In this document: piece after piece, positions 1 through 8,295 of the stretch
Numbering within the stretch: position 1 is the stretch's first letter
How the letters are laid out: each line of letters starts with the position of its first letter
From: Alphaproteobacteria bacterium
GTDB lineage: Bacteria > Pseudomonadota > Alphaproteobacteria > Micropepsales > Micropepsaceae
Assembly: GCA_028869725.1 (NCBI GenBank)
Contig: JAGWRJ010000807.1
Location: 1 to 19,886, forward strand
Direction of reading: 5' to 3'
DNA: 19,886 nucleotides
Notes under the pieces: model-generated
What the model was told of the DNA's origin: nothing
Database searches by the model: none
What the model saw: the letters and a program-made list of their open reading frames with translations, nothing else
Translations under genes and position numbers: made by a program

Positions 1-10
1 AGTAAAATCA

Positions 11-349
11 ATGACATTGCCGCTTGGCGCGTTGAGTCTCGGCGCAGCCTTATTCTTGGTCACCCCTGCTTGCGCTCAAAATGCAAGCTCGGCGTCGCAA
101 CAAACGCAGAGTACGCAAGCCACGGCACCCGCCAGCGGCGCGAAAGAAAAGCAGCCCACGCTACGTGAACACTGCGAAGACTTGGCGAAGCAATTCAAGG
201 CGGCAGATACCAGTCATGTCGCGCCCGATAAGCTCGCCGCCGCGCAAAAGCAGGCAGCGCATGGCGAGAAGCTTTGCGCCAAACGCCCGAAGAAGGGCAT
301 CAAGGCCCTCAATTTGGCGTTCAAGGACATTGGCGTGACCCCCAAATAG
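11..349 (+). CDS. Small secreted hypothetical protein with two conserved-looking Cys
   Basis: A 112-residue protein with a clear Sec signal peptide (residues 1-22, hydrophobic core then ACA-Q). A low-complexity Gln/Ser/Thr/Ala linker follows (about 24-50), then a compact, charged C-terminal domain. The mature part has two cysteines, C55 in an HCEDL motif and C89 in a GEKLC motif, and ends in a GIKALNLAFKDIGVTP stretch. The spacing C-x33-C could form a disulfide in the periplasm. I recall this general pattern from small exported alphaproteobacterial proteins of unknown function, but I cannot name a family. Only ten bases precede the ATG, so a start upstream of the window cannot be excluded. 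An inverted repeat follows the stop. Confidence 0.7.
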   Translation: MTLPLGALSLGAALFLVTPACAQNASSASQQTQSTQATAPASGAKEKQPTLREHCEDLAKQFKAADTSHVAPDKLAAAQKQAAHGEKLCAKRPKKGIKALNLAFKDIGVTPK

Positions 350-358
350 ACCTGCGCC

Positions 359-411
359 TGAACTGGCCTTGCCAGCGGGCCTCACGGTCATCGGTGAGTT
401 GGGCCAGTTCA
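359..411. repeat. Nested inverted repeat downstream of the first gene
   Basis: Outer arms TGAACTGGCC (359-368) and GGCCAGTTCA (402-411) pair perfectly over 10 bp. The loop holds a second short inverted repeat, CTCAC (381-385) with GTGAG (394-398). It begins 10 bases after the stop codon, so it may end or stabilise the transcript. There is no T-run after it, so it is not a textbook intrinsic terminator. Confidence 0.5.
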
Positions 412-563
412 ATTCCCTAGTGACGTTGATCAGAAATGGGTGTGGGAACCGTATATCTTGAAGAGTGCTCCATCGGGCGTTTCCCCAGCTTTGTGAGGTG
501 GCGGGAGTGTCGCAGATAGTGGGATTTGGTCTCCGAAGCGGAAAAAAGGGGCGTCACACCAAG

Positions 564-924
564 ATGGCTCCCCCTGCTTTCCAGCGGGCATATGTGGCCT
601 GGAGGCCTCACTGGAGTTGGCCTGACAAGTGCGGCTTGATCTCAGCACTGCTCGTCGCCGTCATAATTTGCGGCTTTTTTTTTGATCCTGCTGATCAGCG
701 CGGACGAGTGGGGCGACATGCGCCTGCAAGTGGTCATGTTGTCATGGCTCATGAATGCCGAGTTGATTGTCGCTTTGCCTCTTTGGCTCGCGCTCAGGAC
801 AGTGAATTCCATCGTCACGTTCATTTCGCGCCACATGCAGCCGCGGCGTGCGTTCCGATCCACGCCGGGTACTGCTGACAACGCGTTCAATGATCCAAAT
901 CAATGCCGCGTCGGTGTAGCTTGA
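564..924 (+). pseudogene. Two-helix membrane protein interrupted by frameshift at a T9 tract
   Basis: Reading from the ATG at 564 gives a protein that enters a hydrophobic helix (CGLISALLVAVIICGFFF) and then turns non-membrane-like. In the +1 frame, starting at the same place, the sequence continues as LILLISADEWGDMRLQ and a second hydrophobic segment (MLSWLMNAELIVALPLWLAL), ending at TGA 922-924. The switch lies at nine T residues (675-683); eight T would give one continuous membrane protein of about 119 residues with two helices. The family is not recognised. The break may be a true mutation, a phase-variable tract, transcriptional slippage or a sequencing error. A purine-rich stretch (AAAAAAGGGG) precedes the ATG. 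The PNPOx-like gene starts 35 bases after the stop. Confidence 0.5.
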
Positions 925-959
925 TAAAATTAAACTGGTTTCTGCCGAGGGCGTTTTTT

Positions 960-1448
960 ATGACGCTGTCGATAGTCGAAGTATATAACTTCCTCGGGCG
1001 ACGAAATCTTGGGGTGATCTCGACAGTGTCCGAGCAAGGAACGCCCGAAGCCGCTCTTATCAACTACGGTGTGACGGAACATCTGGAACTCATACTCGAA
1101 ACATTGCAGACCTCTCGCAAGTACAAGAATCTCTACCGCAATCCCAACATGGCGATGGTGGTGGGAACGGGGAAGGAGTGCCTGACCTGTCAATATGAAG
1201 GTGTCGTGAGTTGGCCTTCCGATGCCGCGTTGCCCGGGCTTCTGGATATCTATTTCGCGGCGCGGCCAGAGGGACTTCTGCATCGTGGTTGGCCCGATCT
1301 TGTCTACCTTTTGGTGAGACCGATTTGGATCAGGATTAGTAATTATGACCTAATGGACTGGAAGGTGCAGGAGCTTGATTTGCAGGATTTGCCGACAGAG
1401 ACGGATCAGATGTCTGCCTCGGTAGCTCTCCCACCCCCGCCCGAGTAA
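960..1448 (+). CDS. Pyridoxamine 5'-phosphate oxidase-like FMN-binding protein
   Basis: A 162-residue protein of the PNPOx-like split-barrel fold. It shows the usual N-terminal GVISTVSEQGTPEAAL strand pair (about 18-33). The diagnostic segment TSRKYKNLYRNPNMAMVVG (51-69) contributes to flavin phosphate binding in the family. A short C-terminal extension ends in a Pro-rich tail. Members bind FMN or related flavins/haem and the substrate is often unknown; nothing here shows it is a true PdxH. I chose the ATG at 960 because GAGGG (947-951) sits eight bases upstream; a longer version from 903 adds 19 residues without a ribosome site. C74 and C77 form a CLTC motif that is not typical of the fold. 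Confidence 0.8.
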   Translation: MTLSIVEVYNFLGRRNLGVISTVSEQGTPEAALINYGVTEHLELILETLQTSRKYKNLYRNPNMAMVVGTGKECLTCQYEGVVSWPSDAALPGLLDIYFAARPEGLLHRGWPDLVYLLVRPIWIRISNYDLMDWKVQELDLQDLPTETDQMSASVALPPPPE

Positions 1449-1795
1449 AAAACACGTGAGACTGTTGAGTGCATGTTCGTGGCCAATTGACAGTCGATAT
1501 TCCTTCGAGTTCAGCCTGGTGGACCAACTTCGTCTCGAAGCGGCAGTAGTCCATTGGCACAACGCCGCTGCCGCTGGCGTGTCCGACAATCAGACCATGA
1601 AGGGGCCGCGCCTAGTGCCAAACGAGACAACGGCGCTCGCAGGAGGACCATCGGACGCATGCACCACGTAGCGCTCGACACTGATAGGCGCTTGCTGTCA
1701 GTCAATCTGGCGCTCGCCGATATTCCCGACAGTCTCGGAGTTCAGATGATCCTGGAAGCGATCCACCAACGCTAGCCTAGGTTCAAGCCAGTCAA
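1449..1795. other. Intergenic region between convergent genes, no gene supported
   Basis: This 347-base gap separates the PNPOx-like gene from the end of the TonB-dependent receptor gene on the other strand. Two short plus-strand frames exist (to 1671 and 1775), but neither has a recognisable domain or a good ribosome site. The segment from the ATG at 1659 (MHHVALDTDRRLLSVNLALA) looks the most protein-like and could be a tiny gene or a relic. I see no convincing terminator. Confidence 0.4.
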
Positions 1796-3850
1796 TTAGA
1801 AATCTGCAGTGATTGATATCAGGATCGTACGCTCCACCGCGGCGGCGCCCGTTTGCCGTTGCGGCGAGTCGAGAAGATTTTGTCCTGACACGGCGAGCGT
1901 CAGATTGTTTGTGAGATGATAGGCCGCGCGGGCATCGAAGGTGACATAATTGGGAATGCGAACGAGTGTGGCGGCACCCGTTGTTAAGCCCGTCAGGCGC
2001 AAGCCTTGAAATTCGGATTCGTAACGTAGGTAGCCATCCAACTCCCATTTCTCATTGGACCAGCCGAGACTTGCGTTGACGACATGCACAGGGTGCGTGT
2101 GTTCGAAATCGATCAAAGTTATCAGGGTCGGGTAAGCTCGGCCAAAGTTGTCTTCGATCAACTCCGGTGCATAGCCAAGGCTCCAACGCCAGCCAGTTGA
2201 CGAGTTCGCATCGAGTACGAGCTCCAGACCATCTGCTCGCGAACTGCCGATATTTGCAGGCGTGACAAGGATGCCTTTTTGCGGTGCTCCGCCGAAATTG
2301 GCAACAATTCCATCAGTAGTTTGGTGATAGGCGCGCAGGCGAAGGATGGCGTTCCATTCGGGGATGGCATGATCCCAGTCGAATCCGTAATTCATGACGG
2401 TCGTTGGCTTAAGCGTCGGCACGCCACCGACCACGAACGGCCCGAAGCGCACAAGCAATCCCCCAAGATTGAAGAGATTGGGAAGCTGCACACCGCGTGC
2501 GGCGGTCACGCGCAGGGTATCGCGCTCCCCCGCGCGCCAGACAAGACCGCTGTTGAAACTAATTTCGGTCCGCGAAACGCGGTCCCAGTCGTCATTCGTG
2601 AATGTGACTCCCGCCGGAAAGGTACCGTTGCGCCCCAGGGAAAGATGATCGGCACGGATGGCGTTGGTCAGTGTCAGATCCGGTTCGATCGACCAGCTCC
2701 ACATCAACCCGGCGGCTAGCATATCGTAAAATACATGTCCTACCTTCTCTGAAGACGTATTCATGTCGCCATGGCGATATTCGGCAGAGATCCGGAGAGT
2801 GTGGTCCGGAGAGGGCTTGAAGATGTCCTGAAGCTGGATCACTACGACCGGATTGGTGACGCGATAGACCGGTTGAGCTGGCGATGCTCCTGCCAATACG
2901 GAGTTGAACCAGTTGAGATAGCTGCGCGCCGAAATCAGGCCGCCATCCGTATCGGAGGAGATTTGCGCACTGATCGAACTTGTCCGGTAACGCGCATAGT
3001 CGCCGAGATAGCTAGCGAGTTCCGGCTGTGCGACTTCTGAATGCGTAACTTCAAACCGCACATCGGTGTTCGAGCCGAGTTTGAAATGCGCCAACAGGTC
3101 GGCAGCTTTGCGCGTGTCTCCTTGCCTTATGCCTTGTTCCAACTTTGGCTGCAGCGTCGAAAAGTCATCGCTATTCCAGCCGCCAATCGATAAGCGGAGG
3201 CCGCCACTATCCCCGACTGGGATTGTGGCTACAGCTGATCCCTGAACCCGCCCCTGTGTGCCGCTGGCGAGGGCGGCCGTGTTCACTCGATCATAGAGGG
3301 GGTCATATGTAACGATATTGATGACGCCACCCACGGCATTGAAGCCGTAGAGCGCGCTATTGGGGCCCATCACAATTTCGATCTGTCGGATATCCGACAA
3401 CTCGATGGGCAATGTGCTCCACGGCATATACCCATAATCGTCGGCATAGACCTGGCGACCATCGACCAGAACGAGAAGGCGCGGAGAATAGTCCTGATTA
3501 TAGCCGCGCACGGCCACATCGGCCTGATCATTGGTCCAGCGCAGGACATCGATGCCGGGCAAGTGCCGGAGCACGCCGGGGATATCACGGGCGCCGGAGC
3601 GCCGTATGTCGGCGGCCGTGACAATGATCATGCTGGCCGGCACCTGACTGGCGCGTTGCGGCGAGCCGGTGACCGAGGTCGTGACCGGCTCGCCGAACAA
3701 GCTTTCCAGCGCGCCATAGTCGATCGATTGGGCCCTGGCTGAACTGCATCCGGCAACGAGTAGGAGCGCGGTCGGAATTCCAAACGACCTTGCGAAGCCC
3801 GTGAGCCGGCAAAGGAAGAGCGGTTGTGTCAATCTGTTTGATCGTCCCAC
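1796..3850 (-). CDS. TonB-dependent outer-membrane receptor
   Basis: A 684-residue outer-membrane receptor. After the export signal comes the segment LFGEPVTTSVTGSPQRASQVPAS (51-73), the TonB-box/plug start seen in receptors related to the colicin I/BtuB group. The plug domain follows (VLRHLPGIDVLRW, VRGYNQDYSPRLLVLVDGR, IEIVMGPNSALYGFNAVGGVINIVT), then a long beta-barrel ending in ISITADF with the terminal Phe needed for barrel insertion. The substrate cannot be read from sequence. The start is GTG at 3850: GGAG lies eight bases upstream, inside the end of the preceding gene, and only two bases separate the two genes, so they are surely co-transcribed. The signal has both a lipobox-like VAGC (Cys35) and a type I-like ARA-Q site, so processing is ambiguous. 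Pairing with a YfiR-like protein suggests a sensing rather than pure uptake role (inference). Confidence 0.92.
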   Translation of the reverse strand: MGRSNRLTQPLFLCRLTGFARSFGIPTALLLVAGCSSARAQSIDYGALESLFGEPVTTSVTGSPQRASQVPASMIIVTAADIRRSGARDIPGVLRHLPGIDVLRWTNDQADVAVRGYNQDYSPRLLVLVDGRQVYADDYGYMPWSTLPIELSDIRQIEIVMGPNSALYGFNAVGGVINIVTYDPLYDRVNTAALASGTQGRVQGSAVATIPVGDSGGLRLSIGGWNSDDFSTLQPKLEQGIRQGDTRKAADLLAHFKLGSNTDVRFEVTHSEVAQPELASYLGDYARYRTSSISAQISSDTDGGLISARSYLNWFNSVLAGASPAQPVYRVTNPVVVIQLQDIFKPSPDHTLRISAEYRHGDMNTSSEKVGHVFYDMLAAGLMWSWSIEPDLTLTNAIRADHLSLGRNGTFPAGVTFTNDDWDRVSRTEISFNSGLVWRAGERDTLRVTAARGVQLPNLFNLGGLLVRFGPFVVGGVPTLKPTTVMNYGFDWDHAIPEWNAILRLRAYHQTTDGIVANFGGAPQKGILVTPANIGSSRADGLELVLDANSSTGWRWSLGYAPELIEDNFGRAYPTLITLIDFEHTHPVHVVNASLGWSNEKWELDGYLRYESEFQGLRLTGLTTGAATLVRIPNYVTFDARAAYHLTNNLTLAVSGQNLLDSPQRQTGAAAVERTILISITADF

Positions 3851-3852
3851 CG

Positions 3853-4386
3853 CTATATCTCCGTGATCATGAAACGGAACACCGCCGCAATTTCGATACC
3901 ACTCTCTGCGGCTGCGCTCCGGTTAAGAAACACCTCTATGCTAGGTTCGTCGCGAACACCTATGGCGCATGCGCCACGGCGGACCTGTTCGAGATCAAAG
4001 GTGATGCATGGAATCTTGCGCGCACGGCTTATCCTGCCTACGTCCGAAGCTGAAGTGCCCAGGCCCGCAGTCATCAGAATCGCATCGACTTGGGCTCGCT
4101 CCAGATCTCGTATTGGTACTCTCACCGGCTTGAGAACCAATGTCCCAATACGCAAGCCCGCGCCGAGTATCGCAGCGATATCTGTAGCGTCCTGGGCCGA
4201 TTGTGCTCCGCCTGGGTCGTATACGATTCCAATGCGAACAGGGTCTTTGTGTTCAAGATTGCGCACAAATCCGAGCGCGCGTCCTGCAACAAGCAGGTCG
4301 GCCTGCTCAATCTGTGCATCCGCTGGCGCGGCCAATGCAGCAACAAGGACAGCAGCTGCTGTCAGATAGGTGAGGGCGCGCCTCAC
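3853..4386 (-). CDS. YfiR/DUF4154-like periplasmic protein
   Basis: A 177-residue exported protein with a signal peptide (1-24, ADA-Q). The body starts a binding-protein-like fold (RIGIVYDPGG), continues with VDAILMTAGLG, and ends with CAIGVRDEPSIEVFLNRSAAAESGIEIAAVFRFM. The last part matches the C-terminal pattern of YfiR/DUF4154 proteins (Phe/Leu-N-xx-AA-xx-G-I/L-x-I) and also resembles small ABC substrate-binding-like proteins. YfiR-type proteins are periplasmic regulators of inner-membrane signalling enzymes and often sit beside TonB-dependent receptors. Here the receptor gene follows by two bases. No GGDEF or kinase gene is adjacent, so the partner is not in view. The start is GTG with only a weak GGGGG/AAGAGA upstream. 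The assignment is by pattern only. Confidence 0.65.
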   Translation of the reverse strand: MRRALTYLTAAAVLVAALAAPADAQIEQADLLVAGRALGFVRNLEHKDPVRIGIVYDPGGAQSAQDATDIAAILGAGLRIGTLVLKPVRVPIRDLERAQVDAILMTAGLGTSASDVGRISRARKIPCITFDLEQVRRGACAIGVRDEPSIEVFLNRSAAAESGIEIAAVFRFMITEI

Positions 4387-4785
4387 TCTCTTACACCCCC
4401 GGCACGGTCCTGTTTGCCCGGTGCCATTCGACCCCCATCACACCTAGCGACACAATTTCAATATGCTGCCGTGGAACCGTCGCCATTTGCGCCAGATCAA
4501 AGGATCGTGCGCGAAGAGCGCAATGAAACGCTGGCGCATCATGAATATATAGGACGGCCTACGTCCGTCGGCCCGCCGTTCATTCCGAGCAACGGACGCT
4601 CATGGGCTTCTACCTGAGCGCGCTATCAATCGACTACGGTCCCCGGCGGCCTCCGAGGCGTGGCGAGAGGAGTGGGAACCCGCGCTCTGCGCCGCAGCCA
4701 GTTCTCGCCTAGATCGAAGCAAGAGTATCGTTTTTGCGAAGAGGCGCCTTGACCGGAAAGAGTTTAGAAGTGCTGGCCGCAACGA
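4387..4785. other. 399-base intergenic region upstream of the YfiR-like gene
   Basis: No coding frame here looks real. The region must hold the promoter of the minus-strand YfiR-like/receptor unit and the 3' end of the DUF488 transcript. The only motif I note is TTGCGCCAGATCAA at 4487-4500, listed separately. Confidence 0.5.
4487..4500 (-). promoter_or_regulatory. Possible weak FixK/FNR-type box
   Basis: TTGCGCCAGATCAA fits the relaxed TTG(A/C)-N6-(T/G)CAA consensus of FixK2-class regulators. It lies about 100 bases upstream of the YfiR-like gene; activation at -41.5 would put a transcript start near 4452. The relaxed motif is expected about once per 16 kb by chance, so this is weak. Confidence 0.2.
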
Positions 4786-5136
4786 TCATCTCGATTGGAG
4801 ATAGTCGCGAAGGGCGATAGCTTGATTATGCTCGGTATCGCGCGCCGAGTAGAGCAGTGTCACATGCCCCGTCTTGATGAGGTCATGCAGCTTTGCAACG
4901 GTCTCTGGCATCTTGTCCAGTTCACGCCAGTAGCGTTTGCGGAATTCCGCCCATCGCTCCGGCTTGTGGGCGAACCAGCGTCGCAGTTCGCTGCTGGGGG
5001 CGATCTCTTTAAGCCAGGCCGCGTCCGCGAGGTCTTCCTTGCGGAGACCTCGAGGCCAGATGCGATCCACCAGCACACGCTGGCCGTCGGTTTTGGCAAT
5101 CGGTTCGTAGACGCGTTTCACAGTCACATTTGGCAT
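4786..5136 (-). CDS. DUF488 (YeaO-like) family protein
   Basis: A 116-residue cytosolic protein of the DUF488 family, close to the family's usual length. The hallmark VLVDRIWPRGLRKEDL lies at 21-36. It is followed by WLKEIAPSSELRRWFAHKPERWAEF (41-65) and the C-terminal VTLLYSARDTEHNQAIALRDYL. The biochemical role of the family is not established. GAGGG six bases before the ATG supports this start. It lies 71 bases downstream of fixL on the same strand and may be read through from it, though no functional link is known. Confidence 0.9.
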   Translation of the reverse strand: MPNVTVKRVYEPIAKTDGQRVLVDRIWPRGLRKEDLADAAWLKEIAPSSELRRWFAHKPERWAEFRKRYWRELDKMPETVAKLHDLIKTGHVTLLYSARDTEHNQAIALRDYLQSR

Positions 5137-5207
5137 TGCAGGCCCTCTAATACCTTGAGGAACCGAACATGCGATTCTGACCGGCGTCGATGGCCGGCAT
5201 GTAGCCG

Positions 5208-6740
5208 TCAGCCTTCGCTACGGCTCGCGTCCCCGTTGCGCGCGATGGGGAGGGTCAAATGAAAGATCGTTCCGCCGTCGGGATTCGGTTCCGTCCAAAG
5301 TTTGCCGCCATGCCCCGTGACGATCGACTTGCAAATGGAGAGACCAACGCCCATGCCCTGCTGCTTGGACGTGACAAAAGGCTGGAACAGCCGCGCCGCC
5401 ACGTCGGGCTCGATGCCCGGACCGGTGTCGATGACAGAGACCTTGGCCATTTCGTCGGGTAGCGCTTCCGCGACGACCGTAAGTCTGCGCTGTGGGCAAT
5501 CTTCCATCGCCTCAACGGCATTGCGCATCAGATTGACGATCACCTGTTGGATCTGAATCTTGTCGATATGGACCAGTGGCGCGCCTGTCGCAGCCTGGAT
5601 CGTCACTTTGACACCGCGCTCCTTGGCGCCGATCAATGCCAACGCACTGGCTTCGTCGATAACTTTGGCCAGGTCGTGAGGTGCCAAGTCCGCATCGCTC
5701 TTTCTCACGAAGTCGCGCAGCTTGCGGATGATCTGGGTTGCGCGCTGAATCTGTTCCAGCGCCTTCTCGAAATGACTATCGGCTGGGGATGCGGTCTCTG
5801 CTTGCGTCAGCCCACGCCGCCCGGCTTGCAAATAGTTTTGGGCGGCGGTCAATGGTTGGGTGACCTCATGGGCCAAAGCCGAAACCATCTGTCCCATCTC
5901 GCTCAACCGTGAGACATGCGACAGCTCCGCTTGGAGCTCCTGCATGCGCATGCGCGTACGCTGGCGCTCGGTGAGGTCGCGGATAAAGCCTGTGAACAGG
6001 CGATGTTTGCCGCGCCGCACTTCGCCCACGGCCAATTCGATCGGAAATGTGCTCCCGTCTTTGCGCTGTCCTACGACCACGCGACCGATACCAATGATGT
6101 GTCGCTCGCCGGTTGCCAGGTAGCGCGCGACATAGGAATCGTGTTGCTCGCGATGGGGTGAGGGCATCAGGAGCGAGACGTTGTGCCCGCAAGCTTCGTC
6201 GGCCGTATAGCCGAACATCCGTTCTGCGGTCGTGCTGAAGGATTGTATGATTCCGCGCTCATCGATCACGACCATGGCATCCGGCACCGTGTCGAGGATC
6301 GATTGCAGATGGGCCTCGCGCTCGACCAGCCGGTCTTGATCGGCCCGGGCATAGCCAATTTCGCGGGCAACCCGCACGAGGCAGGCAACCTTTCCATCCG
6401 GCGCCGATACGGGCGCAAGCGCGCCTGTGGTCCATACGATCGAGCCGTCCTGTCGGCGCTCTTCGAGCGCCGGGATCGAGAGCCGTTGACCGTCAAGCGC
6501 CCGCCGGAACAGCTGGTCTAGGTCTGGAGTGCTGTCTCGTGGAGCCAGGATGGCGTGGGGGCGCCCCATAATCTCTTCGGGGGCGTAGCCATAGAGATCC
6601 ACGCTGCCGCCACGCCAGGCGTAAATCGTTCCGTTCGGGGCAATTCCGATGACGGCACAATCGGCGCAGGCATCAAGCCCAGCCAGAAGATCGGCTGAGG
6701 ACATCGCCATCGGGGCAGATGACGCTCCAGGTCGTTCCAT
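5208..6740 (-). CDS. fixL: Oxygen-sensing PAS histidine kinase FixL
   Basis: A 510-residue soluble kinase with the FixL layout: an N-terminal PAS (about 15-125), a haem-binding PAS (about 137-260), and a HisKA/HATPase core (about 275-500). In the second PAS the haem-ligand motif HDSY gives His200, and the distal HIIGIGR gives Arg220; the H-box (LAHEVTQPLTA) gives His291. These are the same residue numbers as in Bradyrhizobium FixL, where they are the haem ligand, the distal oxygen-contacting Arg and the phosphorylated His. The N box (NLMRNAVEAM), DTGPGIE and GMGVGLSI complete the ATP site. Oxygen binding to the haem should inhibit autophosphorylation. Start: ATG with GGAGGGGG upstream. No full fixJ lies next to it; a receiver-only gene is 2.6 kb away. 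It could also be a FixL paralogue with another partner. Confidence 0.93.
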   Translation of the reverse strand: MERPGASSAPMAMSSADLLAGLDACADCAVIGIAPNGTIYAWRGGSVDLYGYAPEEIMGRPHAILAPRDSTPDLDQLFRRALDGQRLSIPALEERRQDGSIVWTTGALAPVSAPDGKVACLVRVAREIGYARADQDRLVEREAHLQSILDTVPDAMVVIDERGIIQSFSTTAERMFGYTADEACGHNVSLLMPSPHREQHDSYVARYLATGERHIIGIGRVVVGQRKDGSTFPIELAVGEVRRGKHRLFTGFIRDLTERQRTRMRMQELQAELSHVSRLSEMGQMVSALAHEVTQPLTAAQNYLQAGRRGLTQAETASPADSHFEKALEQIQRATQIIRKLRDFVRKSDADLAPHDLAKVIDEASALALIGAKERGVKVTIQAATGAPLVHIDKIQIQQVIVNLMRNAVEAMEDCPQRRLTVVAEALPDEMAKVSVIDTGPGIEPDVAARLFQPFVTSKQQGMGVGLSICKSIVTGHGGKLWTEPNPDGGTIFHLTLPIARNGDASRSEG

Positions 6741-7329
6741 ATTTGCGAGCCCCCTCCGTACCGGCCCGAGCCCTCAGCCGATCCACGACCGCGCTCGCCC
6801 GCCCGTATACGAAAATTACAACCGGAGTTTGGCGGAGAACAAGCGCTGCACGCCCGCGAATTGAGTTGCCGGGCGAGTGCGACGAGGCTTAGGCCGGCAC
6901 TCGGTTGCCCGGCTGCGTACTCCGCGATCCCCTGATTGTGAGGATCGTCTGGGCTCCGCCGGCCGCCGACGTAAGTGGCAGACAGCGCCACTGCAAAGGC
7001 TTGACCCAAGCCCTGTTTCTTCTGGCTCGAAGCTGGAGAGGCGGGTAGAAGCTTATGTCGCAATTTGGGTCATTTGTTGACACGGCGGGCGGATCGGTTG
7101 GTGCCGGATGGTAGGGAAAACTCCTGAAATCTCCCAATATGCGGCAATGTGAATATTCCCAAGCATAGGCTGTTACGTGACAGAGCGGCCCTTTCGGTGG
7201 CGCGGCTCTTTCGCATAGGGTGCCCTTGCCGATTCTCTTCTCGCCATTTCCGGCAGTCCCGATTGACGGTTCGGGGCGATCATCGGTGTGTTCCGCGTAT
7301 CTCTGCAAACCCTATGCACGAGACCGGCT
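6741..7329. other. Divergent intergenic region between fixL and PAS_5 gene
   Basis: This 589-base stretch separates two divergent genes. Several long-looking frames run through it on both strands, but they show no domain and none has a good start. It should hold both promoters. I found no FixK-type TTGA-N6-TCAA box and no sigma-54 element. A TTGACA-like hexamer occurs at 7077-7082 on the plus strand without a clear -10. Confidence 0.5.
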
Positions 7330-7836
7330 ATGCCCAACAGCTTCGCGCCCAAGAGCGCGCTGGCGCTCTTCGCCACACCGGATCCGGAGTACCAGACGCG
7401 CGTGGACGCTGCCGATCAGGCCGCAAAGGCGTTCCTCGCGCGCTGGGTCGAGCAGGCGAAGGATGGGGATCTTGTGATCGGCGAAGATATCCCGTCTCGA
7501 GCCTTTGCGCGATATCTCGCCAATCTGATGATCGTCGAGCCGATCGAGGAGGGCCGCGATTGCCTGATCCGCCTGGCCGGTAGCCTTGTGCGCCGCCGCT
7601 ATGGCCGTGAGGTCAGCGGTGAGCGGCTTTCGGCGCTCTTCTCGCCGGCCGCGTTCAAACAGAATCTGGCGCGCATGCAAGCAGTCTGCGGGACCGGAAT
7701 ACCGGTCATCCTTGCTGGCACGGTGCCTCAGGATGACGCGCCACCACTGCAATTCGATGCGATCATCCTGCGCGCCTGGGCGCCGAAGAAAGACGCGATG
7801 TGGAATGTCGTCGGGATATTCGTGCACGCAGGATGA
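7330..7836 (+). CDS. PAS_5-type single-domain protein
   Basis: A 168-residue cytosolic protein. The central part (FLARWVEQAKDGDLVIGEDIP, LMIVEPIEEGRDCLIRLAGSLVRRRYGREVSGERL) fits the alphaproteobacterial PAS_5 domain: an N-terminal helix with a charged acidic-Pro turn, then an RLAG strand and a G-R-E-V-S-G-E-R-L segment. No output domain follows, so it is a stand-alone sensor or adaptor of unknown ligand. The ATG at 7330 is preferred because the 14 residues upstream have no domain support; GAG lies just before it. It converges with the MucR-like gene, whose stop is 31 bases away. A second PAS_5 protein lies at 11518-12045. Confidence 0.75.
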   Translation: MPNSFAPKSALALFATPDPEYQTRVDAADQAAKAFLARWVEQAKDGDLVIGEDIPSRAFARYLANLMIVEPIEEGRDCLIRLAGSLVRRRYGREVSGERLSALFSPAAFKQNLARMQAVCGTGIPVILAGTVPQDDAPPLQFDAIILRAWAPKKDAMWNVVGIFVHAG

Positions 7837-7866
7837 TGCCGGCACGTGCCGTGTCTCTATAGAGCG

Positions 7867-8295
7867 CTATTTCCTGCGCTTTCGCGCCCGGGGCTTTCGG
7901 CCCAGCCCCATGTCCTTCGCGAATGCGGACCGTTGCTGGGCATAGGCGGGGGCTACCATCGGATAGCTGGTCGGCAAGTTCCATTTGGCCCGGTATTCAT
8001 CCGGCGTCATTCCGTACTTCGCGCGTATATAACGTTTCAGCACCTTCATCTTTCGACCATCTTCCAGACAGGTGATGTAGTCGCGGGCAACGGACCTCTT
8101 TATCGGCACGGCGGGCGTGGGGCGCGACGGCCTCGCAGCGGGGCGCGTGAGCGACTCGAGCGCGCAATGAATCTCGCGCAACGCGGACGGCACGTCACCG
8201 GCTGGCATCGTGTTGTGGCGCACGTAGGCGGCCACGACATCGCATGCCAAGTGTAGCGAGTTCGGCACATTCGATACGAGAGTTTCTTCGCTCAT
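7867..8295 (-). CDS. Ros/MucR family transcriptional regulator, zinc ligands altered
   Basis: A 142-residue regulator of the Ros/MucR family, which binds AT-rich promoter sites and controls exopolysaccharide, motility and cell-cycle genes in alphaproteobacteria. The N-terminal part (1-50) matches the MucR oligomerisation region. The DNA-binding part (about 68-135) includes DYITCLEDGRKMKVLKRYI and YGMTPDEYRAKWNLPTSYPMVAP, then a very basic tail (GRKPRARKRRK). In Ros, zinc is held by Cys-x2-Cys-x9-His-x4-His. Here the positions read Cys76, Asp79, Tyr89, Tyr94, so both His are gone. Zinc-free members of the family are known, so this need not mean loss of function. Start at ATG 8295; a longer frame from 8367 is less likely. 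Confidence 0.9.
   Translation of the reverse strand: MSEETLVSNVPNSLHLACDVVAAYVRHNTMPAGDVPSALREIHCALESLTRPAARPSRPTPAVPIKRSVARDYITCLEDGRKMKVLKRYIRAKYGMTPDEYRAKWNLPTSYPMVAPAYAQQRSAFAKDMGLGRKPRARKRRK

Noticed and set aside
6518..7063. 181-codon minus-strand frame overlapping the start of fixL
   Set aside because: No domain, out of frame with fixL, and fixL has a strong ribosome site at its own ATG.
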